Source: a bacterium
GTDB lineage: Bacteria; Myxococcota; UBA727; JAUIJE01
Reading direction: 5' to 3'
NCBI GenBank assembly: GCA_030431455.1
Contig: JAUIJE010000005.1
Span: 470,890 to 534,889 of the forward strand
DNA: 64,000 nucleotides
The position numbers were made by a program, and so were the translations under genes. The notes below the pieces were generated by a model that searched no databases, had not been told where the DNA came from, and saw only the letters and a list, made by a program, of their open reading frames with translations. Positions 25,064 through 35,362 of this stretch are shown here, one piece after another (positions within the stretch are counted from its first letter, which is position 1; each line of letters starts with the position of its first letter).

Positions 25064-28015
25064 TCAGCGCCGCCGACGACGCAGGCCGAGCACGATGCCC
25101 GCGAGCAACAGGGCATAGCCGCCGGCCACGTTGCGGGATGAGGCCCCTTGGTCGCACGCGGCCCACACCGCCGAGCCGCCGAGCTCACCGGCCGGCACCT
25201 CGTCCCCGTCCCCGTCGCCGTCGCCCCCGATGATGTCGCCGTCGCCATCGCCCCCGATGACGTCGCCGTCCCCATCGCCATCGCCGTCGCCATCCCCGTC
25301 CCCGTCGCCGTCCCCCGCGGGCACGTCATCGCTCGGATCGAGCGGGTCGGTGCCGTTGTCGAGCACCTCGGTGCCGTCATCGACCGAGCCGTTGTCGGTG
25401 TCTTCGTCGACCGGGTCCGTCTCGGTGGGCTGGGTGATGCCGTCGTTGTTGAGGTCTTCGCCAGCCACGCACTCGCCCTCCACCGTGCCTGAGCCGTCAC
25501 ACAGGCCGTCGCCATCGCTGTCCGGGTCGAGGGGGTCGGTGTTGTTGTCGCCGAGCACCTCGACGCCGTCGGTGATGCCGTCGTCATCGCTGTCGGGGTC
25601 GTTGGGATCGGTGCCGATCACCACCTCGGTCTCGTCCGGGAGCCCGTCTTCATCGGTGTCGGGGGCCCCCATGCCGCCGAAGTCGTCGTCGGGGTTGTTC
25701 ACCGGGTCGCGCCCGTTGTTGATCTCGCTGCCGTCGGACTCCCCGCCCCCGTCGGTGTCGATGTTGGTGGGATCGGTCTCGCCCGGATCTTTGGTGCCGC
25801 TCTTGTTCGAGTCCTCGGCGCCGTCGCTGAGCCCGTCGTTGTCGCTGTCGGGATCCAACGGATCGGTGCTCCCGCCGCCCGGGTAGTTGGAGTTCACTTC
25901 GATGCCGTCGGAGAGGCCATCGCCATCGCTGTCGGGGTTGAGGGGATCGGTCTCGGTCGCCCCTTGGACGCCGTCGGCGTTCTCGTCTTCTCCGCCGGTG
26001 CACACCCCGGTGACCACCACGTTGCCGTCACACAAACCGTCGTTGTCGCTGTCCGCGTCGGCCCCGTCGGTCTCGCCGCTGTCCTGGGTGCCGTTGTGGT
26101 TGGCGTCCTCGAGACCATCGCCCAGGCCGTCGCCGTCGGTGTCGCCGTTGTTGGGGTTGAGCTCGCCCACGTCGACGCCGCCGTTGTGGTTGGCGTCCTC
26201 GTCCCCGTCGAGGATGCCGTCGTCATCGCTGTCGGGGTCGTTGGGGTCGGTGGGGTTGGTGCCGTTGACCTCGACGCCATCGAGCAGTCCGTCGTTGTCG
26301 CTGTCGGGGTCGTTGGGGTCGGTGCCGATGGTGATCTCGGTGGCGGTGATGAGACCGTCCATGTCGGGGTCGTCGCCGGCGCCAAAATCGTCCTCGGGCA
26401 CGTCGACCGGGTTGCGGCCGTTGGCGCGCTCAGAGCCGTCGTCTTCACCCCCGCCGTCGGTGTCGGCGCGGGTGGGATCGGTCTCGCCCAGCCCCGGGTC
26501 CCAGTCGCCGTCGAGGTTGATGTCCTCGGCCCCGTCGAGCAGGCCGTCCCCGTCGGTGTCGGGGTTGAGGGGGTCGGTGGTGCGCACGGTGCCGTCGTCG
26601 GGGTCGACGTAGTTGCCGTCCAGGACCTCAGTCCCGTCCGGCAAGCCGTCGTTGTCGGTGTCGAGCAGGGTGGCGTCGGTCTCCCCCGGGTCGAGCAACC
26701 CGTTGGCGTTGGTGTCCTCGCCCCCCACGCACGAGATCCCGCCCAGGCCGTTGGTCACCGACGTCGGACCGTCGCACAGCCCGTCGAGGTCGGTGTCGGG
26801 ATTGAGCGGGTTGCTCGGGTTGGACGCGGGGTCGGCGGGGTTGCCGCCAAAGACCTCGACGCCATCGGACACGCCGTCGCCATCGGTGTCGGCGACGAGG
26901 GGGTTGGTCCCGGTCACGTCCTCTTCTTCGAAGTTGGACAAGCCGTCGCCGTCCTGGTCGAAGTCGGTGACCTCGACCACGAGCATGGTGTGCGCGACCA
27001 CGTCGATGCCGGTCTGGACCGCGACCCGAATGAACGGGTATTCCACCGCGGGCAGCACCCCCGCGAGGTCGAACGTGTCGATGTCGAGGCCGTTGTCCTC
27101 GTCCACGTTGCTGACCAAACCGGGGAACGCGCTCGAGACCGTCTCGTTGAACACATTGCCCTCGGGGTTGGCGGCGTTGAACAACGTCGCGTCCAGGGCT
27201 TGGGTGCAGTCGACGCACAGGTCGAGATAGTCGTTGAGGTTGACGTCGGTGTTGCCCGGCTCGGGGAACTCCTCGTCCCCCTCGATGGCCACGAACGAGA
27301 CCTTGCCCCCGTTGTTGGTCATGCGGAACGACGCGAGGGGCTGGGACACGTAGGTGTACGTGAGCTGGGTGACGTTGAGGCCGAACGCCACTTGAATCTG
27401 GCGCGGGTAGAGGTCGGCCTCGTCGACGTAAATGACCAACAGGCTGAACGCCCCCGCCCACAAGGCGGTCTCTTGGTTGACCCCGTCCCCGACGTAGGCC
27501 TCGTCGGTGTCCGGGGTCAGGGCCGACACTTGGTACCGGCCCGACGGGGACGCGAGCGCGTCCACGTCGTCGAGCACGTTGACCCAACACTGCCAGTACG
27601 CGATCTCTTCATCGACCCCGGCGGTGCCGGGGTCGTCGGGTTGGACCTCGGCCACTTCGCACGGGTCCACCAGGTTGCCGTTGCCGTCGTCGAAGGGCGC
27701 ACCGCTCACCGCCACGGAGCCGCCCCCGGGCAGGCCCAGGGTCACCGCCCGGTCGGGGACCGAGCCCGAGCCCATCCACATGAACACCGCCGAGACCGGC
27801 TCGGCCCCGGTGGGCAAGTTCAGGTCGGCCCCGGCCGCGGCGAGCACGGTGCCGTTTTGTTGGATGACGCTCGCGCCCACCACGGCGTGCTGGTACGGGC
27901 CGCGGATGTTCAACACCGGGGACAGGGGGGTGCCCACCGTGATCTGGGCCGACGCGGGCACGCCCCACAAAAGCAAGCTCAGCCCCACACAGGCCGTCAT
28001 CCGCTGCACGATCAT
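25064..28015 (-). CDS. TSP3-repeat surface protein with MYXO-CTERM-like sorting tail
   Basis: 983 residues. Signal peptide (about 1-24, ending PASA). An N-terminal beta-rich domain (about 25-315) of unknown family: [18 protein letters not shown]..., two CxxC-like pairs. Then about 600 residues of acidic TSP3-type calcium-binding repeats (D-x-D-x-D-G-x-x-[11 protein letters not shown]). A Gly-Asp linker (about 910-950) leads to a tail with a Cys, a hydrophobic helix ([14 protein letters not shown]) and RRRRR. That tripartite tail matches the MYXO-CTERM idea: cleavage and lipid anchoring at Cys. Start ATG 28015, with AAGGTGG upstream. Probably cotranscribed with the OmpA gene 90 bases before it. 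Confidence 0.85.
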   Translation of the reverse strand: MIVQRMTACVGLSLLLWGVPASAQITVGTPLSPVLNIRGPYQHAVVGASVIQQNGTVLAAAGADLNLPTGAEPVSAVFMWMGSGSVPDRAVTLGLPGGGSVAVSGAPFDDGNGNLVDPCEVAEVQPDDPGTAGVDEEIAYWQCWVNVLDDVDALASPSGRYQVSALTPDTDEAYVGDGVNQETALWAGAFSLLVIYVDEADLYPRQIQVAFGLNVTQLTYTYVSQPLASFRMTNNGGKVSFVAIEGDEEFPEPGNTDVNLNDYLDLCVDCTQALDATLFNAANPEGNVFNETVSSAFPGLVSNVDEDNGLDIDTFDLAGVLPAVEYPFIRVAVQTGIDVVAHTMLVVEVTDFDQDGDGLSNFEEEDVTGTNPLVADTDGDGVSDGVEVFGGNPADPASNPSNPLNPDTDLDGLCDGPTSVTNGLGGISCVGGEDTNANGLLDPGETDATLLDTDNDGLPDGTEVLDGNYVDPDDGTVRTTDPLNPDTDGDGLLDGAEDINLDGDWDPGLGETDPTRADTDGGGEDDGSERANGRNPVDVPEDDFGAGDDPDMDGLITATEITIGTDPNDPDSDNDGLLDGVEVNGTNPTDPNDPDSDDDGILDGDEDANHNGGVDVGELNPNNGDTDGDGLGDGLEDANHNGTQDSGETDGADADSDNDGLCDGNVVVTGVCTGGEDENADGVQGATETDPLNPDSDGDGLSDGIEVNSNYPGGGSTDPLDPDSDNDGLSDGAEDSNKSGTKDPGETDPTNIDTDGGGESDGSEINNGRDPVNNPDDDFGGMGAPDTDEDGLPDETEVVIGTDPNDPDSDDDGITDGVEVLGDNNTDPLDPDSDGDGLCDGSGTVEGECVAGEDLNNDGITQPTETDPVDEDTDNGSVDDGTEVLDNGTDPLDPSDDVPAGDGDGDGDGDGDGDGDGDVIGGDGDGDIIGGDGDGDGDEVPAGELGGSAVWAACDQGASSRNVAGGYALLLAGIVLGLRRRRR
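25201..25317 (-). repeat. Gly-Asp coding repeat
   Basis: Hexamer-like GAYGGN repeats (seen on the plus strand as CCGTCN) encode the Gly-Asp linker of the TSP3 surface protein, interrupted by two VIGG/IIGG blocks. Wobble bases vary, so the tract is degenerate rather than a recent expansion. Confidence 0.85.
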
Positions 28016-28105
28016 GTCGCCACCTTCCGATCCCGGGCGCACCCTGGGGATCACAATCAAAGGCTAATCCGTCTGCGCGGTCCCGCAATGGGGGCCCCGC
28101 CGCGG

Positions 28106-30052
28106 TCAGTCCACGAACAGGTCGTCGTCATCCGTGGGGGGCACCGCCCCGCTCCGGCCCTCGCCGTCTTCGTCGCCCCCGTCGTCGTCGGCCGCCGCGT
28201 CCCCGTCATCGGCGTCGCCGTCCTCGTCCTCGTCCTCGGGCGGGTCATCCGCCTCCTCATCCTCCACTGGCGCGGCCTCGCCGCCATCGCCGGCGGGCAT
28301 TTCCGCTTCGATCACCTCGGGCTCGGGCTCTTTGGGGGGAATGATGCGGAACTCGACCCGGCGGTTTTTGGCTTTGTTGTCCTTGGTGGTGTTGTCCACC
28401 AACGGCCGGGTCTCGCCGTAGCCCTGCGCCTCCAGCCGCTCGCCGTCCACCCCCGCGGCCACGAGGTAGGCACGCACCGAACGCGCGCGCCGGTCCGAGA
28501 GGTCGAGGTTGTAGTCATCGCGCCCGTCGCTGTCGGTGTGGCCCTCGACCATGATCTTCTCGATCTCGGTGTGTTCGTTCATTACCCGGGCCACGTCGTC
28601 GAGCAGGTCGTAGGACTTGGGCAAAATCCGATCGGAGTCGTACGCGAAGTACACCTTCTCGAGGATCTCGATCTTCTCTCGCTTGACCACCACCAGGACC
28701 TTCTTTTTGTCCTCGGGCTTGCTGTCGGGGCACCCGTCCTCGTCCTGGAACCCGTTGACCGTCTCCGGATCGTTGGGGCACTCATCGGGCTCGTCGAGGA
28801 TGCCGTCCTCATCGTTGTCGGGGTCCGGGCACCCGTCGGCGTCTTGCCACCGGTCGCGGTCCTCGGGCTCGTCCCGGCACCCGTCGTCGCGATCGATGAT
28901 GCCGTCCTTGTCGTTGTCGACGTCGGGGCAGCCGTCTTCATCCTCGAACCCGTCGGGATCCTCCGGCGCGTCGGGGCACTGGTCGTCGGGATCGAGGATG
29001 CCGTCCTTGTCCCGGTCGCCGGGCTTTTTCTTCACCGGCTTCTTCTTTGGCGGGGGCGGGGGCGGCGGGGGCGGAGGCGGAGGCTCTTCCTCTTTTTTCG
29101 CCGGCGGTTGGTAGTAGCCGATGCCCGCGAACACCCGCACGTCGGGCGCGCCGTAGTGCGGCACCAAGCCCGTGCCTGCGCCCGCGATGATCGCCACCGG
29201 ACCCAGCTGGCCCTTCACCCCGAGGGCGAGCTCGAGGGGAAACTGGTTCTTGCTCGAAAACAAGAACTCCGCCTGCGGCCCGAGGCTGGGCGCGGCACGG
29301 CCGTACAGGTCGCCGGTGACGTAGGCCCATCCCGGGTAGAGCGCGATTTGTGCGCCTACGCCGTATTGGATTTCATTGCCGATCGAGACGTCGCCGACAT
29401 TGCTCGGCTTGCGCAGGAGGTAGCTCAGGTCGACGCCGAGGGTGATCCACTCGGACACAAAACCCACCGACACGCCCGGCGTGATGCTGCCCCACTCATC
29501 CCCGAAGAACTGCCCCGATTCGCTCTGGAACAAATACGTGGTCAGCGGCCGCGCGAACGGGACCCCGACGGTGACCCGGCCGGACGCGACCACGCCCTCG
29601 TCCCAGGGGGTGAACTTCACTTTGCCCACCAAGCGCGGATCATTGAGATTGAACGCGGTGGTGCCGTCGCCGGAAAACCCCGCGCACCGGCCCGGCACGT
29701 CCGCGAACGCCGGCCCGTTGATGAACATCCCGGGCATGATCGCGCCGATCTCCACCCAATCGAACAAACCGATCGCGGCCGCGACCTCGCCGTTGACCTG
29801 GTGTTCGATGACTTTGTGGATCTCGTTGCCGTTGGCGTCCCGGCACACCAACGGGTCGTGCGCGTAGCTGGTGATCAGCCACGCCGACGGCGAGAGGTGG
29901 GGCAACACCGTCGGGCGGTTGGTGACAATGAAATTGTGTGGCCCGTCGGCGGACTCAAAGTGGTTGAGGTCGGCGGCGGCCGCGGGCTCCGCGGTCCACA
30001 CCGCCAGGGCCAGCAGGGGCAAAGCCCCGAACCAAATCCTCGACCCGCTCAT
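28106..30052 (-). CDS. OmpA-family protein with TSP3 repeats
   Basis: 648 residues. Signal peptide (about 1-27). Residues about 28-325 look like an outer-membrane beta-barrel with alternating hydrophobic strands. A charged poly-Pro linker (EEEPPPPPP... KKKP) precedes four TSP3 repeats (DRDKDGILDPDDQCPDAPED and similar). The OmpA C-terminal peptidoglycan-binding domain follows (about 460-575: VYFAYDSDRILP, VEGHTDSDGRDDYN, LSDRRARSV, NRRVEFRI). An Asp/Glu-rich tail of about 70 residues ends the protein, which is unusual for this family. It should link the outer membrane to peptidoglycan. Divergent from rpoN. Confidence 0.93.
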   Translation of the reverse strand: MSGSRIWFGALPLLALAVWTAEPAAAADLNHFESADGPHNFIVTNRPTVLPHLSPSAWLITSYAHDPLVCRDANGNEIHKVIEHQVNGEVAAAIGLFDWVEIGAIMPGMFINGPAFADVPGRCAGFSGDGTTAFNLNDPRLVGKVKFTPWDEGVVASGRVTVGVPFARPLTTYLFQSESGQFFGDEWGSITPGVSVGFVSEWITLGVDLSYLLRKPSNVGDVSIGNEIQYGVGAQIALYPGWAYVTGDLYGRAAPSLGPQAEFLFSSKNQFPLELALGVKGQLGPVAIIAGAGTGLVPHYGAPDVRVFAGIGYYQPPAKKEEEPPPPPPPPPPPPKKKPVKKKPGDRDKDGILDPDDQCPDAPEDPDGFEDEDGCPDVDNDKDGIIDRDDGCRDEPEDRDRWQDADGCPDPDNDEDGILDEPDECPNDPETVNGFQDEDGCPDSKPEDKKKVLVVVKREKIEILEKVYFAYDSDRILPKSYDLLDDVARVMNEHTEIEKIMVEGHTDSDGRDDYNLDLSDRRARSVRAYLVAAGVDGERLEAQGYGETRPLVDNTTKDNKAKNRRVEFRIIPPKEPEPEVIEAEMPAGDGGEAAPVEDEEADDPPEDEDEDGDADDGDAAADDDGGDEDGEGRSGAVPPTDDDDLFVD

Positions 30053-30282
30053 CTCGCCTGCCCTTTCGCTCCGCGCCGTGCCCCAACAATGTAGGCGTTG
30101 GTCGCACCCTCAACCATCCGCCCGACTGCGGATCTTCTCTGCGGAACAGAATGTTCGACATATCAGACTGTTGGCGCTTTCAAAGGCAGCAGGGCTTGTC
30201 CTCGGCCGGCTCCTTGGTCCAGACTGCACAAGAGGCGTGCCAATCCGGGGGGACACACGCCGTAGGATGGAGGGGTTTTTGC

Positions 30283-31956
30283 ATGGAGATGGGGCTCAAG
30301 CTCTCGCCAAAACTTTCCCAGCAGCTGGTGATGACCCCCCAGCTGAAGATGGCGATCAAGCTGCTGACGCTCAACCACCTCGAGTTGCGCGACGCGGTGG
30401 CCCAAGAGCTCGTCGACAACCCGGTGCTCGAAGAGACGTACGACGAGGGTGACAAGCCGGCGGGCGACAGCTCGAGCAACGCCGACAACGACGGCGCCCC
30501 CGAGCCGGTCGCCTCCAGCTCCGAGGTCAAGCTCGAGAAGAAAGACCAAGAGCAGAACACCCCCGAGATCGATTGGGAGGCCTACGCCGAGAGCTATTCC
30601 TATTTGCCCCCCGGCGCCGGCGGCGGCGGCGTGATGCAGGACGACCTCCCCGGCTACGACCAGACCCTCACCCGGGCCGAGACCCTCGAAGAGCACTTGG
30701 TCTGGCAGATCCGGATGAGCGACCTCAACGCCATCGAGGTCGACATCGCGATTCGGCTCATCGGCGAGATGAACGACGACGGGTACCTCGACAAGGGGCC
30801 CCGGCTCATCCCCCCCGAGCGCACCGAGGGCGCCGACGGGGAGGCCGACGCCGCGCCGGGCGGCGACGACGACGAAGACCTGCTCATGGACGGACCGGAC
30901 GCCAACGGGCACACCCCCCAGGTGTCGGCCGAGGGCGCGCCCGCGGGCGAAGAAGCGCTGCTCCAAGACGGACCCGCCCCCCAGGTGGTGGACGCGCTGG
31001 AGCTCGTGGCCGAGGACCTCGACGTGCCCGTGAGCTGGGTGGAGAACGTGCGCCGCCGGGTGATGCTGTTCGACCCCATCGGGTGTCTGGCCCGCGACCT
31101 CCGCGAGTGCCTCTTGGTGCAGCTCGAGGCCTGGGGCTACGACGACGAGTGCCTGGTCTACAACCTCGTCGACCAGCACTTCGATGACATCGAAAAGCGC
31201 AACTTCACCCAGGTGGCCAAGGCCTGCAAAGTCCCGATGGCCGACATCGGCGACGCGATGAAGATCATCGAACAGCTCGAGCCCCGCCCGACGAGGAACT
31301 TCCTCCCCGCGGGCACCACCGCGGGCCAGGAGTACATCACCCCCGACGTGTACATCCACAAGCTCGACGAGGAGTACATCATCAGCCTCAACGAGGACGG
31401 CCTGCCCAAGCTCAAGGTCAGCCCCTTTTACCTCGAGAAACTCCAGAGCGCCCAGCGCGGCGATCCCAGCAAGTCGTACATCAAAGAAAAGATGCGCAGC
31501 GCGACCTGGCTCATCCGGTCGATCCACCAACGGCAACGCACCATCTACAAGGTGGTGGAGAGCATCCTCAAATACCAGCGGGACTGGTTCGACGAGGCGG
31601 GCCCGTTGCGGCCGCTGATCCTCAAAGAGGTCGCCGACGACATCGAGATGCACGAGTCGACGGTCAGCCGGGTCACCACCCGAAAGTACCTGCATTGCCA
31701 CCGCGGCATCTTCGAGCTGAAGTATTTCTTCAACTCGTCCATCGCCACCCAGGACGGGGCGTCCATCGCGTCCGAGTCGGTCAAGCAGGTGATCAAAAAG
31801 ATCGTGGCCGACGAGAACCCCAAAAAGCCCCTCTCCGACTCCGCCATCGTGAAGCTCCTCAAGGAGCACAACATCGACATCGCCCGCCGGACCGTGGCCA
31901 AGTACCGAGAAATGCTTGGGATTTTGCCCAGCAACAAGCGCAAACAAGTTTTTTGA
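30283..31956 (+). CDS. rpoN: RNA polymerase sigma-54 factor
   Basis: 557 residues. Region I (about 1-50) has the Gln/Leu-rich MTPQLKMAIKLL pattern that contacts activators. An acidic region II and the core-binding domain (about 120-380, DPIGCLARDLRECLLVQL) follow. The DNA-binding part ends in the RpoN box ARRTVAKYRE (534-543). Odd: after GEMNDDGYLD (about residue 170) an acidic, low-complexity insert of roughly 60 residues interrupts the core-binding domain. ATG 30283 is chosen over ATG 30151 because region I begins there and GGATGGAGGGG lies upstream. It heads the PTS cluster, as in many proteobacteria. Confidence 0.97.
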   Translation: MEMGLKLSPKLSQQLVMTPQLKMAIKLLTLNHLELRDAVAQELVDNPVLEETYDEGDKPAGDSSSNADNDGAPEPVASSSEVKLEKKDQEQNTPEIDWEAYAESYSYLPPGAGGGGVMQDDLPGYDQTLTRAETLEEHLVWQIRMSDLNAIEVDIAIRLIGEMNDDGYLDKGPRLIPPERTEGADGEADAAPGGDDDEDLLMDGPDANGHTPQVSAEGAPAGEEALLQDGPAPQVVDALELVAEDLDVPVSWVENVRRRVMLFDPIGCLARDLRECLLVQLEAWGYDDECLVYNLVDQHFDDIEKRNFTQVAKACKVPMADIGDAMKIIEQLEPRPTRNFLPAGTTAGQEYITPDVYIHKLDEEYIISLNEDGLPKLKVSPFYLEKLQSAQRGDPSKSYIKEKMRSATWLIRSIHQRQRTIYKVVESILKYQRDWFDEAGPLRPLILKEVADDIEMHESTVSRVTTRKYLHCHRGIFELKYFFNSSIATQDGASIASESVKQVIKKIVADENPKKPLSDSAIVKLLKEHNIDIARRTVAKYREMLGILPSNKRKQVF

Positions 31957-32156
31957 GCCCCGCCGTCCCGCCCGCGCCCCGGCATTTTCGGTTGGGGTAT
32001 CCTGATCCCGGGGGTTGTTATCCCCCAGGTCCACACCGCGTGATCGAAGGCGTCAACACCATTCCTCGACGACGTGCTCTCCGCCATGGGGGGCGGACAC
32101 GCCCATTGCCGCCCCGATCACGCCCACCACAGGCGCATTGCCGCCTGGGAGGTTGA

Positions 32157-32732
32157 ATGCAGGTCTCCGTCACCTTCCGCCACATGGATCCCACCCAAGC
32201 GCTCAAGGAGTTCGCGGCCGAAAAAGTCGCGCGCATCCAAAAGTATGTGCACGCGCCGGCGGATGCTCACGTGGTTCTTTCCGTCGAGAAATACATGCAC
32301 AAGGCCGACATCACCATCAAGGCCCACGGCATGATGATGCGGGGCAAGGAGAAGTCGGAGGACATGTACGCGTCCATCGATCGCGCGATGAGCAAGATCG
32401 AACGGCAAGTGAAGCGCTACAAAGACCGACTGGCCAAACACCAGGCCAAACAGGGCCAAGACGCCAAGATCAAACTCAACATCCTCGAAGCGGCGCGGGG
32501 GGGCTCGTTCCAGGGCCCCTCGTCCACCGACGACGGGGGCAGCACGTTGCCGCCCGAGATCATCGAGACCAAAGAGGTCGAGGCCAGACGCATGAGCGTC
32601 GACGAAGCCATCATGCAGATGGATTTGTTGCACAATGATTTTTTGGTGTTCGTCAATGACCGCACCGACACCATCAACGTGCTCTACCGACGCCAGGAGG
32701 GCAACTTCGGCCTCATAGAAACGCCTCATTGA
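32157..32732 (+). CDS. hpf: Ribosome hibernation promoting factor, long form
   Basis: 191 residues, longer than the short HPF/YfiA forms. The N-terminal S30AE fold (about 1-105: VTFRHMDPTQALKEFAAEKVARIQKY) binds the 30S subunit. The C-terminal domain (about 135-191: PPEIIETKEVEARRMSVDEAIMQMDLLHNDFLVFVN) drives 100S dimer formation in long-form proteins. GGGAGG lies before ATG 32157. Separated from rpoN by 200 bases that hold a weak GGGGG/CCCCC hairpin (32010-32026) and otherwise nothing I can name. Followed by a strong terminator. Confidence 0.96.
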   Translation: MQVSVTFRHMDPTQALKEFAAEKVARIQKYVHAPADAHVVLSVEKYMHKADITIKAHGMMMRGKEKSEDMYASIDRAMSKIERQVKRYKDRLAKHQAKQGQDAKIKLNILEAARGGSFQGPSSTDDGGSTLPPEIIETKEVEARRMSVDEAIMQMDLLHNDFLVFVNDRTDTINVLYRRQEGNFGLIETPH

Positions 32733-32753
32733 CGCGAGGTCATTCGCAAACCA

Positions 32754-32782
32754 CGCCGGTCGAGAGACCGGCGTTTTTGTTT
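32754..32782 (+). terminator. Intrinsic terminator after hpf
   Basis: CGCCGGTC-GAGA-GACCGGCG (32754-32773) is a perfect 8-bp stem with a GNRA-type loop, followed by TTTTTGTTT. It separates hpf from the ptsN-led part of the cluster, which therefore needs its own promoter or read-through. Confidence 0.95.
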
Positions 32783-32827
32783 GGCCCATGTGTTGAAAAC
32801 GCCCGGTTATCTCTCTACCAAGGGGGC

Positions 32828-33313
32828 ATGAAGCTCGCTGACTTCCTCACCGAAGAGCGCGTGGTCATGGGCCTCGCCGCGGAGACCAAAGAGGAGCTGT
32901 TGCGCGAGCTGGTGCGCCGCGGGTTTTTGCAGGGGCAGACCCCGGGGCTCGACGACGACGACCTCGACCGCATCATCCAGGTGCTGCAACACCGCGAGCG
33001 ACTGGGGCCCACCGGCATCAAAGACGGCCTCGCCATCCCCCACGGCAAGCTCTCGGGCCTCTCGTCGCTGGTGGGGTGCCTGGGGGTGGCCAAGGCGGGC
33101 ATCGACTGGGGGGCGATGGACGACGAGAAAAGCCGGGTGTTCGTGGTGCTGCTGTCGCCGGAGTCGTCGAGCAGCGATCATCTCAAAGCATTGGCCCGGG
33201 TGTCGCGGCTGTTCTCCGGCGGCAAGCTGGTGCGCCGGCTGCTCGACGCCGACGGCGCGGCCAGCGCCTACGAGGTGCTGGCGCTCGAGGACGCGCACCT
33301 CAGCCGGGGGTAG
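32828..33313 (+). CDS. ptsN: PTS EIIA(Ntr)-type protein
   Basis: 161 residues, a single fructose-family EIIA domain. Phospho-acceptor His72 lies in GLAIPHGKL. Proteins of this kind take phosphate from the Ntr phosphotransferase chain and regulate potassium transport, sigma-54-linked processes and other targets rather than transporting sugar. ATG 32828 with AGGGGG before it. The stop is three bases before hprK, so the two are cotranscribed. Confidence 0.93.
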   Translation: MKLADFLTEERVVMGLAAETKEELLRELVRRGFLQGQTPGLDDDDLDRIIQVLQHRERLGPTGIKDGLAIPHGKLSGLSSLVGCLGVAKAGIDWGAMDDEKSRVFVVLLSPESSSSDHLKALARVSRLFSGGKLVRRLLDADGAASAYEVLALEDAHLSRG

Positions 33314-33316
33314 ACC

Positions 33317-34279
33317 GTGCGCCGCCGCATCAAGACCGAAGCATTGTGCGGCGAGGACGCCGGGGACCTGCAGCTGCGTTTGCTCGCGGGCCAAGCCGGG
33401 CTCGACCGCCCCATCGATCACCCGCGCATCCAAAAGCCCGGCCTCGCCCTCGCCGGGTTCGTCGACTTTCTGCACCAGGAGCGGGTGCAGATTTTTGGCG
33501 CCACCGAGCTGCAGTTTCTCGAGACCCTCGACGAGGACGCGCAGCGCACCGCCCTCGACAACCTCTGCGCCGAGGAGGTCGCGTGCATCATCGTGACCAA
33601 GGGCATGCGCATCCCCGCCCCCCTGCAAGCGGCGTGTGACGCGTCGGGCACCCCCCTGCTGGTGACCCCGCAGGTCACCAGCGTGTTCGTGCACCGCATC
33701 GAAGCGTGGCTCGACGACCGCCTGGCCCCGACGACCACCATTCACGCGGTGTTGCTCGAGGTCCACGGCGTGGGCGTGCTCATCCTCGGCAAGAGCGGGA
33801 TCGGCAAGAGCGAGTGCGCCCTCGACTTGATCGAAAAAGGCCATCGCCTGGTCGCCGACGACGTGGTCCGGGTGAAGCGTCGCGGCCCGGAGACGGTGTA
33901 CGGCACGGGCGAGAAGATCCTGATGCACCACATCGAGATCCGCGGGCTTGGCATCTTGAACGTGCGCGACTTGTTCGGGGTGGCGGCGGTGCGCGAGAAG
34001 AAGCGCGTCGACCTCGTGGTCGAGCTCGTGGCCTGGGACGACGACGAAGAGTACGATCGACTGGGCCTCGACGAGCGCCGCTTTCCGCTCTTGGGCGTGG
34101 AGCTGCCGCTGCTCACGGTTCCGGTGCGGCCGGGCCGCAACATGGCCGCGATCATCGAGGTCGCGGCCCGCAATCAGTTGCTAAAATCGATGGGAACGCA
34201 CACCTCCGCCAACCTCCAGGCGCGGCTCGCCAAAGAGATCGCCCCCGGCCGGCGGGTCCAGACCGACGACGTTGATTGA
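33317..34279 (+). CDS. hprK: HPr kinase/phosphorylase
   Basis: 320 residues, full length. Walker A GKSGIGKS (158-165), the Asp pair in VADDVV, the family signature RGLGILNVRDLFG, and the C-terminal PGRNMAAIIEVAARN segment. It phosphorylates and dephosphorylates HPr on Ser, here presumably Ser48 of the HPr encoded at 38321. Start is GTG 33317, three bases after ptsN. Followed at 9 bases by the hydrolase gene. Confidence 0.96.
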   Translation: MRRRIKTEALCGEDAGDLQLRLLAGQAGLDRPIDHPRIQKPGLALAGFVDFLHQERVQIFGATELQFLETLDEDAQRTALDNLCAEEVACIIVTKGMRIPAPLQAACDASGTPLLVTPQVTSVFVHRIEAWLDDRLAPTTTIHAVLLEVHGVGVLILGKSGIGKSECALDLIEKGHRLVADDVVRVKRRGPETVYGTGEKILMHHIEIRGLGILNVRDLFGVAAVREKKRVDLVVELVAWDDDEEYDRLGLDERRFPLLGVELPLLTVPVRPGRNMAAIIEVAARNQLLKSMGTHTSANLQARLAKEIAPGRRVQTDDVD

Positions 34280-34288
34280 GGAGGCCCC

Positions 34289-35362
34289 ATGCCCCTGCTG
34301 TACGCCTACGAAAAACTGCTCGCCCGCCGCTACCACATGGAGAGCGGAGCCGACGAAATCCACCGGGTGAAGTGCGCCGACGGGGCCACGGTGTGCATCA
34401 AGCGGTTCTTGCCCGGGCCCAAGACCCCGCGGCGAAAGATGCCGGTGTTGTGCGTGCCCGGCCTCGGGGCCGACAGCTACAACTTCGACGCCCCCGGTCA
34501 GCACGGTTTGGCCGCGTACCTCGCGGGCCAAGGCTTCGATGTGTGGGCCATCGACCTGCGGGCCACGGGCCTGTCCGACTTCCCCCACGAGAACTGGTCC
34601 GCGATCACCTTCGACGACTTCTTCCAGCTCGACCTCAAAGCCGCGGTGGCGCACATTCAGCGCCGGACCGAGAGCGACCGGCTCCTGGCCATGGGCCACT
34701 CCATGGGCGGAATGTTGCTGTATGCCATGATGGCCACCGGACAGGGCGACGCCCTCGCCGCGGTGTGCACCATCGCGTCCCCCCTCGGCTTCCCCCAAGG
34801 CTGGGACGCGGCGCCCATCTTCAAACGGCTGTGGCGGTTGGGCGAGTACATCCCCGGCCTGCACGCGCGGCAGTTCCTCCGGTTGGTCACGCCGCTGGCG
34901 ATGCGGTCGTTTGACCGCGCGGCCCGGCGCTTCGCCGAGGTGGACAACATGGACACCGGCTACGCCCGGCGGCTGCTGTTCCACGCGGTGCAAGACATCC
35001 CCCGGGGCGTGCTGCTGCAGTTCCGCGACTGGATCATGACCGACACCTTCCGCAACGCGGATGGGTCGGTCGACTACAAAGCCGGTCTCGCCGGGGTCGA
35101 GACCCCGACCATGGTGGTGGGCGCCCCCGCGGACAAGATGGCGCGGCTCGACTCGGTGGAGCGCGCCCTGCCCCTGCTCAAGAACGCCGAATACCTGCGC
35201 TGCGGGACCGCAGATGGGTTCTCGGTCGACTATGGCCACATCGATGTGGTGTTCGGCTTGCGGGCCCGGCTCGAGGTGTTTCCCCACTTGCTCAAGTTCT
35301 TCACCACCCACGACCGGGGCCAACAGCCGAGCCTCACCCCCACCGCGCCCGGTATCCACTGA
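34289..35362 (+). CDS. Alpha/beta-fold hydrolase
   Basis: 357 residues, cytoplasmic. Nucleophile elbow GHSMGG, an oxyanion region VPGLGADSYNFD, and a late His in VDYGHIDVVFG; the acid residue is probably the Asp of GAPADKM. The layout is like poly(3-hydroxyalkanoate)-synthase-related or lipase-like hydrolases, substrate unknown. It is inserted between hprK and rapZ, which are usually adjacent, and its TGA overlaps the rapZ ATG (TGATG), so the two are translationally coupled. Confidence 0.88.
   Translation: MPLLYAYEKLLARRYHMESGADEIHRVKCADGATVCIKRFLPGPKTPRRKMPVLCVPGLGADSYNFDAPGQHGLAAYLAGQGFDVWAIDLRATGLSDFPHENWSAITFDDFFQLDLKAAVAHIQRRTESDRLLAMGHSMGGMLLYAMMATGQGDALAAVCTIASPLGFPQGWDAAPIFKRLWRLGEYIPGLHARQFLRLVTPLAMRSFDRAARRFAEVDNMDTGYARRLLFHAVQDIPRGVLLQFRDWIMTDTFRNADGSVDYKAGLAGVETPTMVVGAPADKMARLDSVERALPLLKNAEYLRCGTADGFSVDYGHIDVVFGLRARLEVFPHLLKFFTTHDRGQQPSLTPTAPGIH

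Noticed and set aside
25964..30094. A 1376-codon open frame on the plus strand
   Set aside because: Antisense shadow of the TSP3 and OmpA genes, for the same reason; no ribosome binding site and no protein family.
32010..32026. GGGGG/CCCCC hairpin after rpoN
   Set aside because: Five base pairs and no T-tract, so not a credible terminator; left as a remark only.
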